Source: Antedon bifida
Taxonomy: Eukaryota; Echinodermata; Crinoidea; Comatulida; Antedonidae
Length of the DNA: 64,000 nucleotides
NCBI GenBank assembly: GCA_963402885.1
Contig: OY727100.1
Span: 17,453,395 to 17,517,394 of the forward strand
Reading direction: 5' to 3'
A program made the translations under genes and the position numbers. Positions within the stretch are counted from its first letter, which is position 1. Each line of letters opens with the position of its first letter. Of this stretch, positions 50,201 through 60,877 are shown in pieces. The notes under the pieces are model-generated. The model did no database searches and was not told where the DNA came from. It saw nothing but the letters and a program-made list of their open reading frames with translations.

Positions 50201-53010
50201 ACATTGCAAATAGTGAAGAATTGCAGAAAGATGAACATTTCTTAACAGAAATCCGTGACATAGCGTTTTTAGTACCTGATGATTTAGACAGTAATTTGCT
50301 TAAACTCCACGAACAATTTAAAGGACGTGAAACAGTAGGCATAGCATACAACGGTGCCATAACTACTTCTAATACGTATCGTGTTTGGACGTGTGCAAGT
50401 ATTTTACCGGAATACGGTAATCATATCTCTAACCCTCAGGTTAAAGACATATTTCCAATATTAAATGTGTTGGAAAAGCCATCATTCAAAATTGTTCTCC
50501 AGCACACTAAGAATTTATTGATGAATCTGAAAGAGGAATATAGCAATTCAAAAAGAACTGAAAGTGAAGCTACTTCTGAATGTCAAAAGAAGTTACATAA
50601 AGTGATGGGAAAAATTTACAAATATTTTTGTAAGCTATGTCGAAAATGTAATAACTTTTATGACGTTATTGCAAAAGAATTTAACGAAGTTTCCTTTGTG
50701 TTAGCTTGTGATGATACCTTACTAATCCCAGCTAAGTATACTGTGAAACATATGAAGAACGGCCTTGTGCTTAAACCATATATCTATGCAATACCTCGCG
50801 ACTTTGACCGATATATGGACCTATTTAGTTGTCTTGGTGCTCAAGATGAACCTTCCGTTTGGCAGTGCTGTAAACTTTTGAGAATGGTTCACGATGATAT
50901 AAATGAACAATCGTTTGTTGAAAATCCAAATTTGGTCTTAAAGATCAAATTCGCTGTTGTCAAAATCTTCGAACATCATAAGGACATGGACTGGTTGCAA
51001 GATGTACAGAAACTGTATCTTCCAAATCGAGCGTACCAACTTGTTGATTCAAGCACCTTGAAGTACTACGATAAACCAATGTATGAAGTTAGAATGAAGG
51101 TAAAAAATAACAAAAGCATTCTCTTTGATTTTCCTGACTTTGGCTTGGAAAGTGCTGCAACTGTTTATATCGAAAACATGCCGAAAGAAATAAAACCTTG
51201 TAAATTCAGTGAACATGTGACAGAGACTATGAGTTCAAATCAAAGTGAATGCAGTTATGCAAAGGAAGGATGCTGTGACCCATTACTCTTCTTCAAACGT
51301 AAAATCCAGTCTATGGAATTCCGCAAAGGTATTTGTCGTATTTTAAAACATGAGGCTAATCACAAAAAAGATATACTTTCAGAAACTGACCTTTTAAACA
51401 TCTCGTCAGCGCTATCTCAAGATTATCTTACGATTAAATGTATCAAGGACTTGGAAACGCATCTTGAGGAATCAGGTAAGAAAGTTAAAGGAACCACTAG
51501 TGAATCAGAATGCTTTTTAGAAAGACAAGACCCTATAACAATTTTCATGAGGCATCAAGATAATGCTGCAGGTTTAGATAATCTAAAAATGACATTGGCG
51601 GAATGTATTTGTGATCTCACTGGAGTGTCACATTTCAAGGCAGTATTGAAGATGATATGTAATGATCTAACAAAGATACAAGATGTATTAAGTAAACTTA
51701 ACATCCAAGCTTTCAACGCTATGTCTGATACACTAGTGTCGCCAAACTTGGGATCTCGAGTACCAGATGATGTAGTTGAGTCATTAGATAATGATCCATT
51801 CATTGATTTTATTGTTGGGGAGTACGTTGTATATGAAACAGATAGGGAATTTGTGTATGCAAAAATACTGCAAAAAAGCGATACGTCTGAAGGCTCTCTT
51901 ATCCAAACGTATACTATTGACTATGGAACTGTTAGTAATGTCGGCACACTCGAACTTTACAAATGGGTGTCGCATAAGGACACACATCATACAGATATGG
52001 AATTACCGCCCGTAGCTCCTAAATTTAATGTGGAAGACCCTGCATGTGCAGACTTGGACGTACAGTCAGAAGTTACTACATATAATAGGAAAGACCTTGA
52101 CCAGCAGTATGCAGATTTCTGTTTACAGTCGTATGCAGGTCCTGAATGTAGCAGTGAAGACCATGACATGACTCATATGTCTCCTAAATATAACCATGAA
52201 GACCCTGAACCACCATCAGCAGCACCAATAAATGACAATCTTGACGAAACAAAGGAGAAATTGTCAGACAAACTTGAAGAGATTTGGACGCTTGAAGATA
52301 CAGAAAGAAGAAAAGCAGTCAAGCGATTATACTGGAAATGGCATCCGGATAAAAATCCAGATAATGAAGCTTTTTGTACTGAAGTGTTTAAACATCTAAA
52401 AAATGAAGTAGATCGTTTAGAAAATGAACTTCACGGTCCTAAAGCGTCAGCCGAGAACAATAACTCTCCAAAGAATTATGGAGAGTGGGAGGAACGTTAT
52501 AGAACTTGGAACCAAAGTGCTAGAAGAGGGAGAACAAATCATTCAACTGGATTTGGTGAAGGAAATGAGTATCATCATCAGTATAACTCTACATATAGAA
52601 CATCACCGGGCCAAGCTAAACTATGGCAAAGGCAAGCTCTTCATGACTTGGATGCAGCCGACAACTGTAATAGTCGTACTCTGAGTTACGAATGGGTAGC
52701 TTATATAAGTATGCAAGCTGTAGAAAAGTCGCTGAAAGCTGCAATAATATCACATACTGGCCAAAGATATATAACACACGATCTTACCTGGCTGGCAGTG
52801 ACCGTTGAAGATAATGTACCCAACTGTCCTCCTGATCTACGTAACTATGTAAATGAGCTATGTACATACGGCAAAGATCAAAATGCCGCTCGTTATCCAC
52901 TTCAGTATAACAACGAGATACCCCATACCATATACAACAGAGAGGATGCCGAAAAGTGCATCTTAAATGCAAAATTAATTTTAGACATGATGGAAACATT
53001 TATTAACTGA
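38223..53010 (+). CDS. sacs-like: Sacsin-like giant co-chaperone, copy 2 (complete, 4382 aa)
   Basis: Coding exons: 38223-38241, 39174-39259, 39511-39781, 39907-41418 and 41750-53010 (13149 nt with stop), with the same five-exon structure and phases as copy 1. It starts MSDDEE. ATP-binding motifs are at E36/N40/D43, E1377/N1381/D1384 and E2400/N2404/D2407. HPD is at 4161-4163 and HEPN runs from about 4254 to the end. Differences from copy 1: exon 2 reads LCFGQKPPTLLQNVK rather than FGFGQKEPPLVDYVK, losing conserved residues ahead of the first ATPase. The split codon at the exon 4/5 junction is Ser rather than Gly. An acidic linker before the J domain is expanded by about 35 residues. All catalytic-type motifs are intact, so the gene looks functional. 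Confidence 0.93.
39174..39259 (+). CDS. sacs-like: Copy 2 exon 2
   Basis: 86 nt from TTCTTAG|ATTTATG to TTAAAG|GTAGAA. Frame and length equal those of copies 1 and 3, but PPLVDY is replaced by PPTLLQN. Confidence 0.82.
39511..39781 (+). CDS. sacs-like: Copy 2 exon 3: ATP-binding module of repeat 1
   Basis: 271 nt, ELTQNADDAGAGTVKFLYDQ through GRFGMGFVSVYHLT; identical in extent to copies 1 and 3. Confidence 0.9.
39907..41418 (+). CDS. sacs-like: Copy 2 exon 4
   Basis: 1512 nt, 24 nt shorter than in copy 1. Encodes DMASILSGDYLAFMDP onward and contains NADFGVSDDRRSIKWP. The donor is ACAA|GTAAGT. Confidence 0.9.
41750..53010 (+). CDS. sacs-like: Copy 2 exon 5: giant 11.3-kb terminal exon
   Basis: Open throughout to TGA at 53008. 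The first ~4.2 kb is nearly identical to copy 1; the rest is markedly more diverged. Confidence 0.95.
52240..52440 (+). other. J domain of copy 2
   Basis: KAVKRLYWKWHPDKNPDN with HPD intact (from 52342), preceded by the KLSDKLEEIWTLEDTERR helix. Confidence 0.92.
52621..53007 (+). other. HEPN domain of copy 2
   Basis: LWQRQALHDLDAAD, EWVAYISMQAVEKSLKAAII, ARYPLQYNNEIPH and a final helix DAEKCILNAKLILDMMETF; the same fold as in copy 1. Confidence 0.87.
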
Positions 53011-54974
53011 GTATGTCAATAATGAGGACTAATGATTAAATGAACGCAGCATAATTCATGGGTACAGAGTCTATGTTGCATATTTTAATAATATGGCTAT
53101 GGATGCTTTAAAATTAATTGAATTAACTAACTTTCTTACGTACAAACGTGAGAGAAATATGTTCGTATAAGAGGTTATTCTGTTTTGATTGAATGATATG
53201 AAAGTAAGTTAAATATCATTCTTACCTGTGAGAAGCACTAACTTGATTTTAATTTTAAATATTGTCTTTTGGCTACTACTATTATTTATCGGCCATGCGA
53301 ATTCAGAGAGATGTCTCAGAGAATCTGAAAAACAATATGACATTGTCATAGATTATTTGCTGTTTTCCAAGGGACGGGTGTGTGGTTAAACTAAATAATG
53401 TTGAGGTAGTAGGTTAGAAGTAGTGAAGGTATATATATATTTGCGTTAGAAATTTACCGTAATTTCTTTTTTTTAAAAATTGTATACAATATCAATTACT
53501 ATGAAAAATAGTATACATTTATAATTATGTTGAAATAAATCAGATTATTTGGGAGGTGGGGGACGGTAGTTGGGGCGTGCGAATTATGCGCCACTCCGTG
53601 CACTGAATTTTGAATTTTGTAATTATTAAAGATGTATTGTCCCCCAAAAACATAAACAAATGAAGAATAGGCCATTTCGTGTTTTAATAAAGTTAATCAC
53701 TTCCGATGAAACAAAAACTAAAATGTTTTCACCAATAAAAAAAAACCGGTAAAATTCAACCAAAAACCCATTAACCTCAGTCAATTTAACTATTTTTGCT
53801 TTAAATTACAGTTTTTTCAGGTAAAAAAATTTTTATTTCGATCAATTTTTTTGTTCAAACTATTATGTGACATTAAAATTACACATTCAACCATTTCAAA
53901 CACTTTCAGGGGGACAATATAACTTTACAGACAATCTAAATCCAACACAGACAAGTGTGTTGTATGCCATTTAAGTTTTTGTTTGTTTTTCATTGTTGAT
54001 TGAAGGTCATTTAGGCCGATACAGAACTATTTACATAATTTATATACAAAATCTAAATAATTATTCTATAACGTTATCAAAGTTGACTCAATCATGTTTT
54101 GTTTAAATATAATCAATAAAAACAATCACTTCCTCTATAAAAACGTGTGTGTTTTTTGTTATCAATGATGTTGTCTGTTTGTATGGAGGAGACGAAATAT
54201 TATTTGTAGAGTTTTCTAAACGGACACTTCATTTAGGCCTATTTGTGACAATCATATGGTATGGGTGATTTACCGATAGACTCAGGCGTGCAGATGATTT
54301 AACACAATTTGGTTCTCGTGTTGTAATTGGAAATCAAAACGGATGAAACACATTCATACGCAACCGTATATCAATGGCTGTATGTATTGTAAGCAATTGA
54401 TAACATCGATATGGCCGGCTTTCAATCATACAGCTATATGATTATTGAAGTCTGAAGTAAAAAGTCATGCTTTCTATATATGCGGGTGTTTCTTTGGTCC
54501 ATGACAGGCTATACAGTTGTAGCCTATATAGTAATAAAAAATTATTTAGCGAAAAAAAAACCAAAATTGAATCCTTATTGTTTTTAGACATTAATTTGAA
54601 AATATATTAAGAGTGATATTATATGAGCTATTTCTAACGTTATGCCTATTTACTTTACGTGCATCAATTTTGAGAAGACCTCTAAATTTGGGCCAATTAG
54701 CAGAATAATTGTAGCTTTTAAAATTATTTTCGAAAATTCATGCTAGTATTTATAAATTATTGTGCATCTTGTATATCATTAAATATATTATTTTTCATTT
54801 ATTAAAAAAAACCCCTCTATTTTATGTATAAATAATAAGGTTTATATAATGTGCGTTATACTGGATGGAGTACAGCATAAAGTATTAGCATAGTATATCA
54901 TCAAATTATTTAAAGGTAGACAATTGCTATAATGGAATAATTATGTTTTGCTACATCAGCATACGATACTAGAT
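53011..54974. other. 3' UTR of copy 2 and spacer between copies 2 and 3
   Basis: AATAAA at 53534-53539. Contains the degenerate MITE and blocks shared with the spacer after copy 1. No coding signal. Confidence 0.55.
53626..53927. mobile_element. Degenerate TTAA-type MITE, sister of 14971-15284
   Basis: Left end TTAAAGATGTATTGTCCCCC; right end GGGGGACAATATAACTTTA, a decayed inverted match. Similar length (about 302 bp) and AT-rich interior. Confidence 0.75.
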
Positions 54975-55231
54975 TGTCCTTATTGGCGTTCCATACATAA
55001 TTGTTTGGAAATTCCCAACTAAAAAGACATTTACGATTTCAATAATTAGTCACGTGATTGCTTTGTATTTACGTATAAAGACAACGCCCTATAAAAGTCA
55101 ATACAATACAGCATATTCAAGCATTTAGGCGGATGAACCGGGAGGAGATGGCCAACTCAGTGTTACAACATAGTTTGTACTGTTGGCGTTTGACGTGCCC
55201 ATCCCTTTCACATAAAAGCAAAAATGAATAG
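54975..55231 (+). promoter_or_regulatory. Promoter block and non-coding first exon of copy 3
   Basis: Homologous to the other two blocks: TTGGCGTTCCATACATAATT, kappaB-like GGAAATTCCC (55007-55016), E-box GTCACGTGAT (55049-55058), a good TATA box TATAAAAG (55090-55097), and an exon end GAATAG|GTAAGTG at 55231. This is the clearest TATA box and donor of the three. Confidence 0.65.
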
Positions 55232-55425
55232 GTAAGTGCAAATTATATCGACTTTGACACCGATACTATTAACGTATACTGTAATGCAGTTTCGTACCCA
55301 CCCCTTAAAATTTCTCAAAATTGTTTCAATACTTCATCCAACCTACTCACGAGTTGTCTACAACATTCTGCAAGCATTACATTGTAAACAATCGATATTT
55401 TTTTATTTATAACTATTTTAAATCA

Positions 55426-56430
55426 ATTAATAATTGAGCACCCTTCAGAAATACATCGACAGCTTAGCTTCGCAAAAATCATCGCTAGGCCTGCCGATAA
55501 AAGTACGGAGGCCTCACAGGACATCAACAATTATAATGGCTATAAACAAATAATATTTTTTACATGTTTCTCGTGAAAAAAATTAAAGTTTTTTAATAAA
55601 GAAATATTTTTGTGTTTAATTATTAATTTGGTTAATTTTTAGAAATTTGTAATTAAATTTTGAATTTATACGGTTATTGTCTTATCAAATTGTATTTTTG
55701 TGAGGGTCCATAATGATCAGTTCGGCTGGATGGACCACCCTCGTAAAATATTATTGAAATACATGATGATGATACCCTCAATGATGAAGAACAATTGTAT
55801 AATTATTATTTCTTTATTAAAAATACGAAACTCATGTCGGACTTTGGGAAATAATGCAAATTATTATTTAGTTTTTTATTATTATCGTTTAGTCTATCAC
55901 TAGAGTTATTGTCCTGTGAGGCCTCCGTACTTTTATCGGCAGGCCAAGCGATGATTTTCGCGACGCTTAGCTGGCGATGTATCTATTCGGCCCGAGACGA
56001 TTCGGCCCTGAGACGATTCGGCCCTGAGACGATTCGGCCCTGAGACGATTCGGCACACTTAAATTTATCGGCTTTGATATGCATGTTTTTCCCTACTAGG
56101 GATAAAAAAGATGCAATAAAGCAAACATGTTGAATTTGAAAACATTGTCGATTGATGATCAATTTTTAGTCGCGAAAGATGTTGGCCGCTTGGTAAATGA
56201 ATGAAATAAACAAAGTTTTCGAAGAAATAAATTGAATATAAAATTACGTTTTTTAGTAATTTATTTCATATATTATATCAACATTGTCAATATCAATAAA
56301 ATACGGATTGTTAAACACCTTTAAAAACTTGATAAATACTAAAAAAAATGAATATGAATTTGGTCGTGGGCCGAATCGTCTCAGGGCCAAATCGTCCCGG
56401 ATTCATTTCTTAAGGGTGCTCAATTATTAA
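55426..56430. mobile_element. Nested foldback DNA element
   Basis: The outer ends ATTAATAATTGAGCACCCTT (from about 55428) and AAGGGTGCTCAATTATTAAT (from about 56411) are exact reverse complements. Inside, about 55450-55530 and about 55905-55985 form a second, ~75-bp near-perfect inverted pair (GCCTGCCGATAAAAGTACGG). A 16-bp tandem array GAGACGATTCGGCCCT x4 follows at 55989-56053 and has an inverted partner at about 56370-56400. Non-coding; lies in the 5' UTR intron of copy 3. Confidence 0.7.
55989..56053. repeat. 16-bp tandem repeat x4
   Basis: Four units of GAGACGATTCGGCCCT, the last ending GGCAC. Confidence 0.92.
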
Positions 56431-57999
56431 TTCCCTCCCGTAACCGTCCTGTTTCGTAAAGTCCCTATATCAAATGACGTGACTGATTTACTTCAAACTA
56501 GCATGTCGTAATATACTTCTTTCGTTAATGCATTAACGTGTCCCAGTTTTTTTCGACAATAGCCTATCCATCCATTGTATCTAGCACGTCACGTACACGT
56601 AGGATCTATCGATCATATCATTATTTATAGGCCTACCTTTATTTAGAAATATAATAACCATGGAGTCTGTATAACATAAACAATAGTACATAACATGTTC
56701 TGCCACTCTTATAAATGATTTGGTATGATTATTCTATACTTAGGTGTTGGATAGCAAGGCTGTAAATCTTAAATAACGTAATGTCTGATGAGGAAGGTGG
56801 TAAGTAATTTAAAGCAGTCTGGTTGTTCAATTTAATCAATACCGGTAGACTACATGAACATAATAGTTTATATTGTTTGGCAGTGCACCCAACAGTATAA
56901 AGCACTGGAGCGCAACACATATCTGCACCTGCTTACATCAAAACAGGTTGTGTGTTATTGAAAGTTATCGCAATACAATTGGATTTGAGTATGCATAATT
57001 GTTATTCTATATTTAATAAATAATAGTCTAACCAGTGACATCACAATTAAATTCTATAAAACCCTAGTACTGCTACCTTCCTGCGTAGTCATAATGACTG
57101 TGCCTAATAGCGCTAAAGCACATAAATTGACTCATTAAAATATCCTCTGTATACAATATAAAAATCTTGCACAACTTTAACAGTGTGTTTCAATAACTTG
57201 GATGTGCATGTTAAGAGTGCAATTTCATTTCGAACATTTGTCAATTCCTCTTCTAGTTTCAATGTTTATGAGTTGAATGGGGAAAATATTTTTAAAGGGT
57301 AGCTCTTGCGTTCAAAATATCTACTGTTAAAATATAAAACTTTAAAACCACATTGATAATAACTCCACTTATTTTTCGAAAGCAGTGAAACAGAACGAGC
57401 GTATCGTACTGTTGTGCGAAAATAAGTGGGGTTATTATCAATTCTATAATAAACAATATATATGTTAAACCCAGAGCTACCCTTTAATAATTAATTCTCT
57501 CCATTCAACAAAAATATTCATTTTACTTTTATAACACACCTTATTTGTATGCAATTATTCCACCGATTCCTGAATCAAATATAGTTTAAATAGAAGAATA
57601 TTATAACATATCGTAATATCTTTTTTAGTCTGTGGTTTTGGACAGAAAGAGCCACCATTGGTAGACTACATAAAGCAAATACTTCGAAATTATACCGGTG
57701 GTCAGTTGTTGAAGGTAGGTCTCTTGTCTAATTTACGACAGAAAAGCATATTACAAACTTTTGTTTTTATGCCTTTTACTCTATCGACTGTCATATTCTT
57801 ATTTCCCCTCAAACCCATTGTCTTTTTAGAATAGAGTTGATACTACTATCATTCATATTTATAAATTGTACACATCCATTACTATTCATTTTTACAATAT
57901 GCATATGCCAACTGAAATCAATGCCGGCCTGATGCACTCAATAAAGAGAACAGTTAGTAAGACAGAAAGAAGTAATAGTGCAAAGAATATTTATTTCAG

Positions 58000-58270
58000 G
58001 AGTTGACACAGAATGCAGATGACGCCGGAGCTGGAACAGTCAAGTTTTTATATGATGGAAGACAACATGGGACCGATCGTCTGTATCGAGGGAAAGGAAT
58101 TGGCGATTTGTCACCTTTCCAGGGGCCAGCTTTGTGTGCTTTCAATGATGCAACTTTTCAAGACGATGACTGGGAAAGCATACAGAATTTATCGATATCT
58201 AAAAAGAGGGATGATCCAACAAAAGTTGGTCGCTTTGGAATGGGATTTGTCTCTGTATATCACTTGACAG
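58000..58270 (+). CDS. sacs-like: Copy 3 exon 3: ATP-binding module of repeat 1
   Basis: 271 nt, ELTQNADDAGAGTVKFLYDG to GRFGMGFVSVYHLT; intact and upstream of the frameshift. Confidence 0.88.
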
Positions 58271-59005
58271 GTAAATGTTATTGTAGCGCATTAATAGTTT
58301 TATCCTACTGTTCCTGTCTTTTCAATCCCTCAACTGTGCTTGTGTAAAAGAGTTGAATCTAGTGCAATCACAACAGAGTATTATAGTGGTTAATACATGA
58401 TATCCAGTGCTCTCTATTCTGGCAGTAGACCTACAAACAGTGTATTGTAGGATAGGCCTACGCTATTATTACAGTGACAGGATCTATATATTTAACCGTA
58501 TTCGCATGCACTGCACAGTCGATTATCGATATGCCCAGTAATATAGACACATTCTTCAAATATACATCCCTGTAGCATAGGCCCTTATCTTCGTCCAACT
58601 TAAAACCTTCCATCAGGATACCGATCATATGTTATGCTGTATCATGGAATATGTCAACGATACTGAATTCAGGTATGCTTATTCATTCATTCAATAAAAT
58701 CCATTCATTACAAAAATACATACCGAAGTCACCCAAAGGCTGAGAAATTCTGCACACAATGTACAATAAATATCAAAATAAATGATAAAAACGATAATGC
58801 TATCTTAGTAGAACAGATTGCTGATTACAGTAGGCCCTACCGATATTAGGTGCTGATATTATGATGACGATATAAAATGATATAAAGTTACAAATGAACA
58901 CTTTTATGATTTCTTTGTAATCTTTATATGATTTTTTTACTGTGAAACAAAACTAACTTCAATTTATATGTAGTAAATATTAAGTATCATATTTTTAACA
59001 TTTAG

Positions 59006-60546
59006 ATATGCCAAGCATTCTGAGTGGCCAGTATTTAGCATTTATGGATCCAAGAGAGACATTGTTTAACCATCAAGGTAGAATCCTACGTGGTCGTAAA
59101 TTTCATAGACAGAAAAGTGTTTTCAAAGATTTGAATTTCTCTGACCAATTTGTACCATTTAAAAATCTGTTTGAAGATCCCATTCCTGAAGAAGAAACAT
59201 TTATAGGAACAATCTTTCGCTTTCCACTTCGAAACCAACCATCGGTTATTTCAGAAAAAAGTATAGATGGAAATGATGTCAGAACATATTTTGATTGGTT
59301 TGTCGAAGATGCAAAAATATTGCCACTATTTCTGAAGAATATAGAAAGTATAACTGTAAGAGACTGAAGACTGAAAGACTCTCTGAAGAAGAAAAGTCGT
59401 TATTTTCTGTTAAACTGTCAGATGAAACCAGGGGTGATGTTAGGAAAAGAAGAATGAATATGATAACATCCATTAAAGACAGAAAACAACAAAAACATGA
59501 ACAATCATTTTCCCAAATATTCCCAATGAATATTCAGGTAGAAGAATTTGAGAACCATACAGTCATTGAGTACAAGTGGCTTGTCAGTAATTATATGGGC
59601 AATCTAGATCCAGAATCTGAAATGTTTAAACTAGCAACAGATCATGATCGGCTTCCATTGGTTGGTGTAGCCATGCAGGTTTCCTCAAGCCACATGATGC
59701 AGATGATCGAAGGCAGGACATTCTGTTTTCTTCCGCTCCCATCAGAAGACAACTACAGTGGGTTACCAGTACATGTGAATGCTGATTTTGGTGTTAGTGA
59801 TGACCGTCGTTCAATAAAGTGGCCCGTTAAAGATCGTGATGATAAGATGTCAAAATGGAACCAACTTCTTCTACAGATCCTTGTTCCAAAAGCATATGTG
59901 AAGCTCATTCTCGAAGCTATCGAGCTACATAAAACAGGCCAATGTTCAGTTGAATGTGTATATCAGACGTGGCCTGACATGGAGAAAGTTAATGTTCCTT
60001 GGAAGGAGGTAATGTGTCCTGAACTGTTCAAACTATTACTGAATGAGAAAGTGTTCTTTAGTGAAGTTGGTGAAGGTGAGTGGATAAGTGCTAATACTGC
60101 AATATTTGACCTTCTTGAGAAAGTTCCAGAAGAAACACAATGCCTCATTTTAAAGCTTCTTCTTGAAAATAACATGCCGGTTGTTTCAATTAAGAAGTAT
60201 CCAAACATCAAAAAGGCAGTTGTAAACGAAAAGTACCGTATTACTCCCAAACTTGTTCGTGACACCCTACGTAATGTTTGTTTGAGCAGCCTCACCAGTT
60301 GTGAAAAGATCAACCTCTTAGAGTACTTACTAGACGATGATGATTTCATTGATCTGCAAGGATTTGAGTTGTTGCCAGTAGCTGATGGATCGTTTGGTAA
60401 ATTCGCTTCTGGAGATACAAATGTGTTATTCTTTGCATCAAATGATTGCACAATGGATCTGGTACCAGGTCTGAGCAATAGATTTATTAAAGAAGATCTA
60501 AAAGAATCACTGAAGGAAAAGATCATAATTGAAAGTGAAAAAACAG
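59006..60546 (+). pseudogene. sacs-like: Copy 3 exon 4 with 11-bp insertion
   Basis: 1541 nt, not compatible with the phase of the flanking exons (copies 1 and 2 have 1536 and 1512, both multiples of three). Two overlapping frames cover it: the first ends at 59367, and the second carries the family sequence from about 59370 to the donor ACAG|GTAAGT. Confidence 0.85.
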
Positions 60547-60877
60547 GTAAGTTATTTGGAGTTTTGTGCGTTTTATCTAGTTTCAAACTTCCAACTTTAT
60601 TGTCAACAAGAAAAAAAATCATATATTGACAGAGGGTGATAAGATATAGTTATAAAAACTAATCAAGCACCATCTATATAACAATACAAGATAATTATAT
60701 AAAATACTTAGTATATTAGTCGTGCAATAACATAAGTAGGAGACATAACTTAAATGTTAGACAACATTATTAATAAACTGCTTAATGTTTAGGCCTAATA
60801 ATGTAGAAGTTTCCAAGACCCAGATTCATTATTAACAGATAATTTCATTCTCACAAATTAAATTGATTCTTTTTCAG

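Larger units (their letters stand above)
55232..56743 (+). other. 5' UTR intron of copy 3
   Basis: From the GTAAGT donor to the CTATACTTAG acceptor at 56743. The nested foldback element makes up most of it. Confidence 0.5.

Noticed and set aside
55700..55903. 67-codon open frame inside the foldback element
   Set aside because: Low-complexity AT-rich translation within a non-coding element.
59341..59421. A mini-intron (GTAAGA ... CTGTCAG) that might remove the copy 3 insertion
   Set aside because: Splicing ACT|ATGAAACC would leave the downstream sequence in the wrong frame relative to copies 1 and 2, and would be only about 66 nt long.
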